A stretch of 64,000 bases of DNA from Anthoceros angustus. Taxonomy: Eukaryota; Streptophyta; Anthocerotopsida; Anthocerotales; Anthocerotaceae. The notes under the pieces are model-generated. The model saw nothing but the letters and a program-made list of their open reading frames with translations. It made no database searches and had not been told where the DNA came from. Shown in pieces: positions 33,090 to 45,410 of the stretch (position 1 is the first letter of the stretch; every line of letters begins with the position of its first letter). The DNA lies in NCBI GenBank assembly GCA_010909165.1, contig MU008192.1:372001-436000 (forward strand), read 5' to 3'. Position numbers and translations under genes: made by a program.

Positions 33090-33617
33090 ATGGGAAGAGC
33101 CAGGGCCAGTTGCAAGCACGTCGCACACAGGATCAAGGAATTCAAACTTCCACGCCCGGTCCGTACACGTACCGGCACAGCCCCGCATGCCGGCCTGGCC
33201 CAGTATCAGGGCTTCCCGTCTCTTGACACAGATTTCCACCTCAGCAGCGACTCCTTCTCATCCTCGGGCTCCGATCCTCGCCTTAGGCCTCCTCTGGCCA
33301 CCGAAATGCAAGCCGCGCAGGTCCTGCTCCCAAGCTCTGAACCTGAGCCTGAGCCTGGGCAGCCCGCGGCCGCCTCCTCCTCCTCCTGCTGCTGCATGCT
33401 CCGCGCTGGCCACCAATCCCTCCAGGCCCCAGCCACTATCCAGCCTCATATCCCTCGTTACATACAGCGGCATGATCTTGTGCAACCCGTGTGGGTCCGT
33501 ACGCGTCTTCACGTTGTTGGAGCTTTCCGAAAAATTGGTGTCGTTAACAGAGGAGAAGATGGGGGGGCGACCGATGGAGCAATTTTGATTCCCTACAAAA
33601 CTGCTGCCCCGAATTAG
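33090..33617 (+). CDS. Hypothetical protein, 175 residues
   Basis: The frame is open from further upstream (32784), but the ATG at 33090 is preceded by an A/C-rich leader-like stretch and starts a basic N-terminus (MGRARASCKHVAHRIKEFK). The middle is rich in Ser, Pro and Glu-Pro (EPEPEPG), with a four-Ser/three-Cys run. No domain, signal peptide or membrane segment is recognised. Codon bias and low complexity make chance openness possible. Confidence 0.35.
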   Translation: MGRARASCKHVAHRIKEFKLPRPVRTRTGTAPHAGLAQYQGFPSLDTDFHLSSDSFSSSGSDPRLRPPLATEMQAAQVLLPSSEPEPEPGQPAAASSSSCCCMLRAGHQSLQAPATIQPHIPRYIQRHDLVQPVWVRTRLHVVGAFRKIGVVNRGEDGGATDGAILIPYKTAAPN

Positions 33618-34404
33618 TACCTACATGGTTCTACCAGCAATAGCAATAGCAATGGCTTGTCCTAAGTCCTAATGTGGTGTACATGTGTTAACAAGTCTTG
33701 TTAGACAAAAGCCAGCTCTGCAAAAGAATGCTTCACCTTCACCACAAGACTAAACAAATTTCCAGTTACATCTTACAACGGTAGAAATCCAGCTAGTTTA
33801 AGACGTATCCCACCCTGAGTAAGTAACTATGAGACCTGATAGACTATCCTATTGTTTTCTGCTTTTTGCACCAAGTAGTTTCGCAACAACCATGAGATAT
33901 ATTTTAATAAACTTCTATGGGTATCTATGGATTTCTTTTTCTTAATAAATAATATTTAATATAATATAATATGTTTAATCATTTAACTATATAGATCAAA
34001 TATGATTTGCGTAATGACCTGCCAAGCTTGGAGACATTAATTCATTATGGTAAAACCTAGGGGAGCCTAACAAGCTAACAACAATTAAAGAATATTCTAT
34101 ACCATGCTCCTTTTGGAACTGTAATATATCCAATATATTTTAAAATTATTTTGGATTTAAGTTAGCAAGCTAAGACGTAAATGGTAGTCAGTGAAATATT
34201 ATTTTGGATCTAAGTTAGCAAGCTATGACATTAGTGGTAGTCAGGTTTCGGGCATGATTAGCAAGTTAGGAGGTTAGTGGTAGTGAAGCTTAGCTTAGGC
34301 CTTAAGGGAGCTAGCCCGCTTATGATTCAAGAAGGTAGTTACTTAGAAATGCACTAGGGCTCCCTATATAAGAGATGAGGCTACAGCTAGAGAGTTATTC
34401 CTTA
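33618..34404. other. AT-rich gene-free stretch
   Basis: No gene. The phrase TTAGCAAGCTA with a following GTGGTAGTCAG recurs three times between about 34160 and 34290. Confidence 0.5.
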
Positions 34405-34660
34405 GCACTCGTGCCACGTTTGTTGGGGAGGATTGATGTGCCACGTTTGTTGGGGAGGCACTCGTGCCACGTTTGTTGGGGAGGATTGATGTGCCACGCT
34501 TGTTGGGAGGATTGATGTGTGCCACGTTTGTTGGGGAGGCACTCGTGCCACGTTCGTTGGGGAGGATTGATGTGTGCCACGTTTGTTGGGGAGGCACTCG
34601 TGCCACGTTTGTTGGGGAGAATTGATGTGCCACGTTTGTTGGGGAGGATTGATGTACCGA
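34405..34660. repeat. Minisatellite, about nine 27-30 bp units
   Basis: Units read GTGCCACGTTTGTTGGGGAG followed either by GATTGATGT or by GCACTC. The two spacers form a mixed order along the array. Confidence 0.9.
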
Positions 34661-34852
34661 GATATTGTGGGAGCTTAGAGTGTTTTTGCTTTGAAGAGGA
34701 GATCGACAAATGGGAACACAGTGTGTCTGTGTGATCTTGTGAGGCTAGAGGATTGCACAACTTCTCATTCAATACTAAGTACTAAACACTAACCATAACT
34801 CTTCATTCAACACTAAGCATTGAGCACTAAATTCTAAAAACTCAACACACAC

Positions 34853-36316
34853 TAACCACTAACCACTAACCACTAACCACTAACCACTAACCACTAACCA
34901 CTAACCACCAACCACCAGCCACTAACCACTAACCACCAGCCACCAACCACCAACCACTAACCACCAACCACTAACCACTAACCACTAACCACAACCACTA
35001 ACCACCAACCACTAACCACTAACCAACAACCACCAACCACCAACCACCAACCACCCACCACGACCACCACCACCACCACTCACCACCGACCACCCACCAC
35101 CCACCACCCACCACCCACCACCCACCCACCACCCACCACCACCAACAACTAAGCACCAAGCACTAAGCACCAACCACAACCACCAACCACCAACTACTAA
35201 CCACTAACCACCAACCACTAACCACTAACCACCAACCACAACCACTAACCACCAACCACACCAACCACGAACCACGAACCACTAACCACTAACCACCAAC
35301 CACCCACCACAACACTAACCACCAACCACCAACCACCAACCACCCACCACCAACCACCCACCACTAACCACTAACCACCAACCACCAACCACTAACCACT
35401 AACCACTAACCCCTAGCCACTAGCCGCTAGCCCCTAGCCGCTAGCCCTTAACCGCTAACTCCTAACCCCTAACAACTAAGCACTAAGCACTAAGCACTAA
35501 GCACTAAGCACTAAGCACTAACCACTAACCACTAACCACTAACCACTAACCACTAACAACTAACCACTAACCACTAACCACTAAACCCTAACCACTAACC
35601 ACCAACCGCATTTGCGCTTATGGGGGCGGCAGTGTGCAAGTTGGGCGGTAGCGGGTGGCCTCCAAGCACCAACCACCAACCACTAACCACCAACCACTAA
35701 CCACCAACCACCAACCACTAACCACCAACCAACCACTACTGACCAACGACCACCCACCATTGACCACCCACCATTGACCACCCACCACCCACCACTCACC
35801 ACCACTAACCACTAACCACTAACCACTAACACTCAACCACTAACCACCACTAACCAACCACTAACCACAACCACCAACCACTAACACTAACCACTAACCA
35901 CCTAACCACAACCACGAACCACTAACCACTAACCACTAACCACTAACCACTAACCAACTAACCACTAACCATCAACCACTAACCACCAACCACTTCAACC
36001 ACCTAACAACTAACCACTAACCACTAACCACCAACCACTAACCACTAACCACCAACCACCAACCACCAACCACCAACCACCCACCACTAACCACTAACCA
36101 CTAACCACTAACCACTACCCACTAGCCACTAGCCGCTAGCCCCTAGCCGCTAGCCCTTAACCGCTAACTCCTAACCCCTAACAACTAAGCACTAAGCACT
36201 AAGCACTAAGCACGAATGTGGTGACCACATGGGTACTCAGACCCCCCTCGGAAAGGAGTGTTTTTTTTGTTTTGTGGTTAAGTACTAAGCACTAAGCACT
36301 AAGCACTAAGCACTAA
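34853..36316. repeat. Heptamer satellite (CCACTAA/CCACCAA family)
   Basis: About 1.46 kb of 7-bp units, mostly CCACTAA and CCACCAA, with blocks of CACTAAG, CCCCTAG and a few CCCTAAC or CCCTAAA units. A block of about 88 bp at 35416 recurs at 36125 without visible change, a 709-bp higher-order step. A 60-bp unique island lies at 35608-35665. Confidence 0.95.
36217..36281 (+). repeat. Truncated gypsy LTR start
   Basis: 65 bp matching the first bases of the LTRs at 36317 and 40949 (TGTGGTGACCACATGGGTAC), cut off and followed by further CACTAAG units. Confidence 0.8.
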
Positions 36317-39300
36317 TGTGGTGACCATGCTGGGTACTAGAGACCCCCTAAAGGAGTGTTTTTTTGTTTTGTGGTTGTTGTGAGAATCGTGTGGAGTTGG
36401 GATGAAGTAGGTTAGAAATAAGAAAAGTCTACTAGAGCCTAGTAGGAGGAAGAGAGTCTAGTCACGATCCCGGATGTAACCTTGAGGGTTCGCCGCCGCC
36501 GTTGCTAACGCGGCCGCTAGGGCCGATGTTGGTCAGACTGGCTATATGACAAGAATCGACGGAGCTCGCTATGGTAGCAACTAAGTCGGAGTTATTTTCC
36601 GATAAATCGGAAAACCTAATTGAGCGAAATCATTGGAAATACCCGAACGGAAGTAACGGGGTCCTATTAACGATTTCCAACAAGGGAAGGACAAGGAATA
36701 TTTGCAGCGGATCAAGGCGGCGCCACACCTCAAGCTCGAGCGTGACCGTGACGGAGGCGGAGGAAACGCATGGTCGCAATGAGTCAGATGGCGGCCGCGA
36801 GACGCATCAAGAGGGCCGAATCGGGTGGAATGGCAGTCCGGGGCGGATGCGGCAATCGAAACCGAGCAGGAGGCCGTGTTGAGACGGGCGACAGATTCCA
36901 AGGCTACGGCGAGGAGGAGCCAGAGGCCAGGTGACACAGTAAGAGCTCAAAGTGAGAGCCCGAGGGCTGTCCATGAAGCAATCAGAGCAAATGGGGACAC
37001 GATCAGAAACTGGCCAACAGAGGAAAAGATGGAGAAAAGAAGTTCCAAAGAAAAGGGAGAGGAAGCTGAGTTTGACCTGACGTGCGCCCGAAGTCATGGA
37101 GATGATAGAGGAGGAATTGACCAAGACAAATAAACCGCCGAGCTCGTGATCCCGAGATCGCAGAAGTCCTCTGGAGTTTGCAAGCCGTTGCTAAGGGAGC
37201 AACCGCCGTTGCTAAACAAACAACTAACGGCTGTTGCTAAGGGAGCAACCGCGTATTTGTCAAGGGAAGAAGGAGGGACCGATCGAGGACCATTTAACCT
37301 TGAAGCCATCATGGATCAGCAGCTATTACGCTTGGTCAACTATTGAAGGACAACCCAAGTACAACAAGTTCGGAGGGCCTTGCAAGAGGCGCAACCCAAG
37401 AGGAAGAGGCGATTGCCCAAGCCGGGACCAAGGGTGTCTCCTCTGATCAACCTAGTGTCCATGATAGACCAAGGGCCGGAGTCGCAAGTGAGATCATTGC
37501 GTCATCAAGCGGGTTCCCCGGATACCGGATCCGGGTGAACATCATGACGGAAGCAATAGCAAGGAAGCTTGGGTTGACATTGAGCATACCACAAAGGTCG
37601 AGATTGGTCGACATGTCAAAAATGCACTGTGGAGGCGAAGGAGTAACCACCATCATAGGGACCATTCCCTATCTCATGGACTATGTGGTTATCCAAGACA
37701 AGGCGCTGTAATACATCCTATTGGGAAGGACTTGTATGGCTCAAGATGCAAGATGACTTGGGGAGGAAGGAAGTGGCTTTTAAGCCAATGGATTGGGACC
37801 CCAAGACGGCGAAGGAGGCCGAATTTGTTTGAGTTGGAGCAGGATACCACCGTGGGGAGACTCCTACAAAGAACGGAAGGATACACATCACTGGAGAAAC
37901 ATCCGACTGGAGGAAGAAGGGGAACTGGACAAATTTCCTTTGCACATATCGCATGGTCGATGAGGAGGAAGAGTATAGGAGGGATATCCCTTACTCCCTC
38001 AATTTGGTGGATCTTTGGGTTCATGGAGGACCGCACCCGGTGAGAGGGACCGAGCTACAGGCGTTGCTAAGGAAGCATCACCTTGACGGTTGCTAAGGAA
38101 GCAGCAATTGACAAAGTTGCTAAGGAAGGGGGGCCGCAGGCGAGGGTGAGCCAGGATCATTCGATTCACCTCGAGGACCTATTTAGGAGTGGGGATGAGG
38201 GAAGAGGACCTCGTGACCGGAGGAAGGGTTTGGTGAGAGTTCACCCGTGGAGCGAGAATGGGTACAAGCGACGAGATTAAGGATGTGGAGGTATTGCCCG
38301 AAGGTGCTGAAGTTTGCACGACGGTGGAACCGCGTTGGAAGAAGGAATGAAACAGCTCCTTCGAGTTCATCGACGTGTTTGCCGAGGTGATGATATGAAG
38401 GGATTCCCAAGAAGTGGGGAGCATAGGATCGATTTGGAGCCGTGAGCGACTCCTTCCCCCTAAAAACCCAGTACTCACAAGGTGAAGGAGCAATTTGAAT
38501 TGTACTTGAAGGCGGGGCGTCATCTATCCAATCGTCAACACGGAGTGGGTGGCTCCGATCGTTGTGGTTCAAGAAGCACCGGAAAGATTCGAGTATGCCA
38601 AGACCGGAGGAAGCTCAACAAAGCAACCAAGAAGGACCATTTCCCCCTGCCATTCATTGACAACACCCTGGATTTGGTGGTCGGAAGATGTGTACTCGTT
38701 CTTGGGCGGTACTGGGTACAATCACCGCACTTGAGGGAGAGTGACGGCCTCTAACCTTCACAACGGATTGGGACCTTCGCACAAGAGAAGTGCGTCGATT
38801 GACGGAGCGCCTTCCTTCATGCGAGCATGGTTGAGATCTTCAAGGAGTATCTCCACAAGTTCATGGAGGTATTCCTAGATGATTTTGTGTGTTTGGGAGT
38901 GTGGAGGAGCACCGGATCACTTGCGGCGGTGCTTGGCGAGGTGTCGTGAAACTCAACTTTGCCTACATCCCGAGAAATGCTACTTTGGCATGCGGAGGGA
39001 TTTTTGTTGGGGCACAATTTTGCACGGGCATCGTTGATCCGCATAAGGTGAAGATGATTGTTGCCCGAAGCTAACAACTCTCAAGGAACTCCGGGGTTCC
39101 TTGGCATGGTGGGCTACCGACGCTTTGTGCCTAACTTTGCTAGGAGGGCTGCTCACCAGCTTGTTGAGGAAGGACCAAGAGTGGGAAGGTGAGAGGGAGG
39201 CAGATTTCAAGATTTGAGGACCACGTTGGTACCCAACCCTCAAGGGACCGGATTGGAGCAAGAAGTTTCATGTTTACGTGGATGTTTCCGCCTTCGCCAT

Positions 39301-41100
39301 TGGTACAGTCTTGAGCCAGCGGGATAACAAGAAGAGAGACTACCCGATCTACTACGCTGGACGGCAACTCACCGATGCGGAGCGCAAGTACACAACAACT
39401 GAAAGGGAAGCCCTTGGCATGGTGTATTCAGTAAGAAAGTTTCGTCATTATCTCCTCTCCTATGAGTTTGTGTTTCATGTTGACCATTTTGCTCTCAAGC
39501 ATCTTGTCAACAAGGCGGACCTATCCGGTCGCATAGCTCGTTGGATCTTACTGTTGCAAGAGTTCACCTTCACGGTGGAGACACGTGAGGGGAGGAAGCA
39601 TGTGAACGCTGACTACTTGTCTCGCTTGAAGACGGGGAAGGTGGAGCATGATCAAGAAGACCATTTTCCGGATGAAGCTTTCTTGTTGGAGGAGGGTAAG
39701 GAGAGTGCTAGGCCCAATGCCAAGTTGACTGCAAACGGAGGTACAGCCAAATGAGAAGGGAGGGAGAAGTTTGCGCCACCTATGAGGAGGTCTTTCGCTT
39801 TTAGCAACGGGTCGATACAACAGACTCCACAACAAAGCAGAGGTTGTTCTATACTTCTCGGACTGTTGTTAAGCGGGGACAAGATGGTAGGGCCGGATGG
39901 AGTTGAGAGGTTGTGGGTCAAGGATGGTCAAAAGGACCGGGTTCTCGGCCTTGCATGAGGAGGAGGGGAGGTCACTACGCTACCAACGTGACTGTAAGAA
40001 GATCTTGGAGGCGGTGGTATTGGTGGCCAACCTTGCAGATGCTAGGGAGTTCATCAAGCGTTGTGATGCATGTCAAAGGGTTGGGAAAGCCGGACCACAC
40101 AGGGCCATTGGTCCCTATCCTAGCCTTGGCGCCTTTGAGAAGTGGGGATTGACGTGGGGCGATTCAACCCCAAGACCAAGGGGAACCAATATATTAGCAG
40201 CAGGACTCCCGCATGGTGGAAGCTCAAGCCTTGCCGTGGACACGGAAATGTGGTGGCGGGTTCTTGTTTGAGCATATCATCAGGTACGGTGCCCGTTGGA
40301 GTTGGTTAGCAGTACCCATTTCATCAACGAGGTGATCTCACACATGGTGAAGTATTTCAACATCAGCCACGGAAGACCACCCCTACAACCCCAAGGCGAA
40401 TGGACTCACGGAGAAAGCTAATGGGTTGCTTTCGGGATCCTCAACAAGTTAACCACCATCACACTTACGATTGGGACCGAAGCTTCACTCGTTGTGGGCG
40501 TAGGACAGTGGAGAAGGTGACCACACTGTGACTCCCTACTACCTCACCTATGGGCATTCACCACCATGCCCATTGAGTTTGAAGTGCCAACGTTGAGAGT
40601 CCAAGAGCATAAGAGGATGACGGTGGAGGAGAGCCCGGTTGGAGGCTCATAGGCTTTGTTCAGCACATGGAGAGTAGGAACAAGCCTTGGCAGCTGAACG
40701 TCAAGAAGAGGAAGGAATGGCATGACCAAGCGCAAAAACAAGAGTACGTTGTTCGGGACTTGGCGTTCTTTGTGTGACAGTACATGCACTTCCACAGGGT
40801 GCATCTTAGATGGATGGGTCCCTACAGTGGTGCAAGTGTTCGACAATGGATCCATACACGCAGCAACTTGATGGACCCTACAACTGTGGTCAATGGTTGG
40901 CGTAGTACCAATAAGTTGGCGGGGGCGCCAACAAATGAGAAGGGAGTATGTGGTGACCACATGGGTACTCGGACCCCCTCGGAAGGAGTGTTTTTTGTTT
41001 TGTGTTTAAGTTGTGAGAATCGTGTGGAGTTGGGATGTGAAGTAGGTTAGGAAATAAGAAAAGTCTACTAGAGCCTAGTAGGAGGAAGAGAGTCTAGTCC
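36317..41100 (+). mobile_element. Ty3/gypsy LTR retrotransposon (degenerate)
   Basis: The 5' LTR starts at 36317 and the 3' LTR at 40949, right after the purine tract GAGAAGGGAG. In order between them: gag-like charged sequence (36700-37140), a retropepsin remnant with VNIMTEAIARKLGL (near 37540), RT with GKIRVCQDRRKLNKATKKDH (38580-38650) and FLDDF (near 38875), RNase H with the best-kept frame (39278-39754), an integrase zinc finger CDACQRVGKAG (near 40060) with FEKWGLTWGD, then a PYYLTYG-type end (near 40535). The order RT-RNase H-IN defines Ty3/gypsy. Many frameshifts make it non-functional. The LTR's far end was not fixed; homology between the two sides runs on into gag. Confidence 0.9.
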
Positions 41101-44100
41101 ACGATCCCGGAACCTTGGAGGGTTGCGCTCGGCCGGTTGCTAAGCGGATCGCTAGGGCCGTCTACGGGACTGTTGCTATGGCAAGCTCGAACTGTTGCTA
41201 TGGTAGCAACTAAGTCGGAGTTATTTTCCGATAAATCGGAAAACCTAATTGAGCGAAATCATTGGAAATACGAGCGAAGGAAGTAGCGGGTCCTATGCGA
41301 TTTCAGTGGCGGAAGGACAAGGAATATTTGGCGGCAAGGCGGCGCCACACCTCAAGCTCGGGCGTGGCCGTGGGCGGGCGGGAGAAGCATGTGGCGGTCA
41401 CAGGGCCTGTGACGAGCGCCTCAAGAGGGCAGAATCGGGTGGAATGGCGGTCCGGGCGGATCTGGGTGAAGCCGGCGGCAGTCTTGAGGCGGCATTCCAA
41501 GGCTACGAGGAGGAGGAGCCGAGGCGGCGAACGAAGACCGTGGAGGAGCTCGAGGCGTGTGAAGCAATCGAGCAAGCATGGGCCGCAGAATCATCAACAG
41601 GAGTGGGGAATAATCGGGCCGAGCGGCTCTGGAGGCGGGCGGCTCGGGCTGCGTGGCATCTGAAGGCAGAAGAGTAGGGCGGGGGGCGTAGTAGGGCAGG
41701 AATTGCCGAAAGGAGGCGTGCACGGTAGGTGCGGTGGTGGCACCCTAAAGGAGGCGGATTAAGGCGGGCCGAGCACGAGTCACTTGTCTAACCACGGTTG
41801 CGGGATTTTTCTCCCACCTCACATATTTGAGGAAGGCGATGGTAAGCAGGGAGGCGGCATGTTGTGACGAGGTGGAGTAGGGTTCCAATTCCGGTGGTGT
41901 CAACGCTTTCGAGGCGTGTGGGTGTGCGCTTTGTCGTGGAGACACGAGATCGGGCGAGGCAAGGCGACAATTTGTGATGTAGGAGGGAGGTTGGTGGATT
42001 CGGTCAGGAAAAATCGGTCGGGGCACTCACCGCCGTGGAGATGGAGTCGAGGCGGGTTACCCCTAGGGGATCCTTGATCAGCGGCCGAGGTTGAAGGAAT
42101 TTCGGGTGGTCGACCGAAAGGCGACACCCCAGAAGGCTTGTGGGAAATCGCAATGGCGGTGTAGCCGGACACTTTTAAACTCTAGGCTCGTCACGGGACA
42201 AGGAGCATGGGACCTAAGAAGAACGGTGGCCATTGAGGCCATTACCAGCATCCTGGCCCAACATGGGGCCGGAGTGTGAGTTCCTTGGTGGCTAAGCATC
42301 ACTTGTCCTTCATGGACAAAAAGTGGTGCTACAATAGCCCGATTGGTTGAGTGTCACATGAGGAGAGAAGGCCACGAGAAGGCAACACGAGAACCAACCC
42401 CTGGAATATTCGGTTGTTCCAGTCATCTATGAGAGGCTGAAGAGGAATGTGGTGGAATAATCATTGATCCTTTCGAGCCCTCCCCAAAAATTGCGGGAGG
42501 CTGGCCATTGCTCCCACATTGTCTAGGGTGGAGAATGGTGGGTCACCAATAAGTTAGACCACGAGTTGGCGGATTAGCCAAGTGGATCCTGTGCTCTCGG
42601 CTCACTAAGAAGCTAGAGCACATTCTTGACCATTTTCTTGTCTTTCTCTATGAGGTGGTGAGAGGGTCCAAGATAGATTGGGCTAGGATGTTCTATGACC
42701 TGCATGCGAGAGGGACCACTTGACCCTACCATCACCCATCCCTCTATCTCCTTCTTAATCCACATTTTGACCATGCCAAGTTCTTTGGAGGGATAGAGAT
42801 GGTCTCGACCTTCCATGCAGGAGGTGTTTGAAAGAAGGAAGCCCAAAGAGGAGTCGGAGGAAGAGGCCATCTCCGGTGCTTGGGAGTGAAGATGAGAAGT
42901 CAGTGTCCATGAAGAGGAATGTGGCGATTGCTAAGGCATCGGCCCGGTTGCTAACAAAACAGCTGGAGTTGCTAAGACTCAAGGCACCAAGAGGTCGGGT
43001 GAGCAGCAGGGGACTCCAACCACTCCTAGAGCCACAAGAACGCATGAACTCACAGGCGAGCAGGATAAAGGAAGGCCAGGCGGCACGATTCGCGAGGCAG
43101 TGGTGAAGCCTGTCAGCAGGAGGAATCGGTAACCTTGGGCACAGCCGTGACCAGAAAGTCACTGTTCAAGGGGTGACCTCAAGTATACCGGAAGTGGTCG
43201 CGGGGAGAGTCGATTCTTGAGATAGGAAGGAGGGAACCCATCGGTAGGGTTTGGGGCCTAACATCACCCTAAGCTGGTCTCGGCTATGCGCACTAGGGGT
43301 GAGATGGAGGACAGGCTGGTCCTCTCTTTGAGGTTCTGGTGAGGGGAACAACAGGAGGCGGTAAGGAGCTCCGAGATGAAGCGGGAGAAGGAGGTCTTGG
43401 AGGGCGCCTAGGTAGCATGGAGGCGGAATTAAGGAAGGTCAGGAAGAGTTGCGGCGGAAGACCAAGGATCGGGGAAACCTCATGGTTCGGCTCTCGGACG
43501 CCAAAGCACCATGGGAGGCTGCAGAATGTCATCTCGGATCATGAGTTGGGAGCCGCGGATGCCCTGTGGGCGCTCTAGAAGGAGAGGAGGACGAGGCAAG
43601 GGTTGGAAGAGGCCAGAGGGCCGGATTGCAAGGAGAGCCAAGTGGAAGATCACGGAGCCTCCATGGAAGAATCATTCTTGAGTTAGCAGCAGAGGAGGTT
43701 GCTAAGCAAACAGCCAAAAGCCTAAGGAAGCAACAACTCGGACCATTCTGCTAAGGGACAACAGGCTCAGACAGCTACAACAAGGAAGAAGGGCCGGAGG
43801 AGGACAAAGCAGGCCGAGGGGGGAGGCGGGGGACATGGGTACTTGATCCATGCCTTGGCCAGACATTTGGATCCTCAAGTTGGATTATAAGGAGAAACTC
43901 GTGACCCATCCGAGTTCAAGAGCTCACCAGGAAGTGCGAGGACTATGGGGAGCCTGAGGTCCGCTCCAGGGAGGTAGAGATTTTATGGAGAGATTGTGAC
44001 CCAAGAGGAGGAGGAAGCGAGGAGGAACATGGGCTAGGCGGCCTAGGAGGCCGGGAGAGTAATGGGGTAAGTGGCCTGAAATAGCTAAAGGCCCATGTGT

Positions 44101-44236
44101 TATGGGTACCAAATCTTATCCTCTCTCATAGTGGGCGGAATTAATAGATAGGCCTCTAGGATTGGTAGGCTAAAATGATTGGTATTTTGTGGCGGCCAAT
44201 TGCTTTGTGATCTTGGGTATAAAGAAGCATTGCCAA
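41101..44236 (+). mobile_element. Second, gag-only gypsy-like segment
   Basis: After the 3' LTR start at 40949, the similarity to the 5' side continues past any usual LTR boundary into gag (to about 41600). This suggests that a second related element follows in tandem and shares the LTR. From 41600 to 44236 the sequence stays purine-rich on the plus strand, with GTTGCTAAG motifs like the first element, but no pol domain is visible. Confidence 0.55.
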
Positions 44237-44540
44237 TGAGCGCGACTTTGTTGATAGCGGTAAGGCGCGCCACAATCCGTGTCGTTGTAGGAAGAAGTCC
44301 GTTCCCAAAGGAATGATAGGCTCCGTTTAGCGTTTGGTGATTCCTTACCTCACTTGCGCTCGTTCGACCTCACACACATACTCTACTAGCGTTCCGTCTG
44401 GGCCGGTATGGCCAAGCGTTTAGGGACCCGTTCGCGTCCGTATCGTTCATCCGTCACTCACATCATCCTTTCCTCTCTCCCCTCACGCTACACTCCTCGG
44501 TCTTAGAAAAGCCGCGGGTTACGGTCGGACCTCCTCCGTC
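44237..44540 (-). repeat. LTR of a second gypsy-type family, truncated
   Basis: It matches 49229-49525, including CAATCCGTGTCGTTGTAGG, GTATGGCCAAGCGTTT and CACGCTACACTCCTCGG. The match stops at the ambiguous base N at 44541, after which unrelated sequence follows. Confidence 0.85.
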
Positions 44541-44682
44541 NCGTGGTCTTACACCGTGCGCGGTGCCGATCCCGATGCGCCTGCCCTTAGACGTTCTACG
44601 GCACACACACAGCCCTGCTCCAAAGATGCTGGAGTGAGCCACGCTACTACCTGCTGATTTCTGTGACATCCTCCTACTGCTT

Positions 44683-45150
44683 TTGCGCCATCATGACATC
44701 CTTCCCCGTCAAGAACCTAGCTCCTATAAACAAGCTCGCTGGCCCCTGATGCCAAGTGGCAACTCATGGAGGCCTTCTTTGCTCAAAAACAAGACTGAAA
44801 CTTGTCGATTTCCCGGTCGCAAGGCCATCTCCTCGCAAGTGGGTTTTAAATTAAAACTCATGCACACGGAGCTATTGCACGATATAAAGCCAGGCTCGAG
44901 GCTAGAGGCTTTACTCGTAGAGGGCCGGACTCATCAGAGACTTTCTCCCAGCTTGTTCGAGCCCACCCATTCGCATCTTACTTGCTCTTGCGAAGAGTTA
45001 GATCTCGGACTTATAGCAATGATGGATGTGTGTAACGCCTTCTTGTATGGTGACCTAGATGAAGACCTGTACATGATGGTTATATTAGAGATGTGGTGGA
45101 GCGTGGGTCATAAGGTTGGCTACATATGGCTACATTTGCCAACGTTGTGA
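44683..45150 (+). mobile_element. Ty1/copia reverse transcriptase fragment
   Basis: An open frame with the N-terminal RT landmarks of copia: KNKTETCRFPGRKAISS, GFKLKLM in place of the usual VFKIK, and MDVCNAFLYGDLDEDLYM. The middle is scrambled and the YVDD part is absent, so this is a fragment. Confidence 0.8.
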
Positions 45151-45410
45151 TGTGTTAACAAAGGCCGGTGAAGCATAAATACTACAACACATGTCGTGTT
45201 TAGGGCGGATGACTACTCAAGATACTTGGTCAGCTAGTGGCTTATCTCGGGAGGTGGGGCGTGAACCCGGTTCCCTAGGTGTTGTTGAGTTGTGTCTATG
45301 GTTCCTTCGAGACAAGGGATAAGCATAAGCCCGCACAATAATAATGCGTTAGGTCACCAGGTAAGGGTGTTAGTACTAGGAGATGGGGAGTAAACATCAC
45401 ACGCAAGAAG

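Noticed and set aside
34853-36316. CRISPR-like array
   Set aside because: The units are contiguous heptamers without unique spacers, and the DNA is from a plant nucleus.
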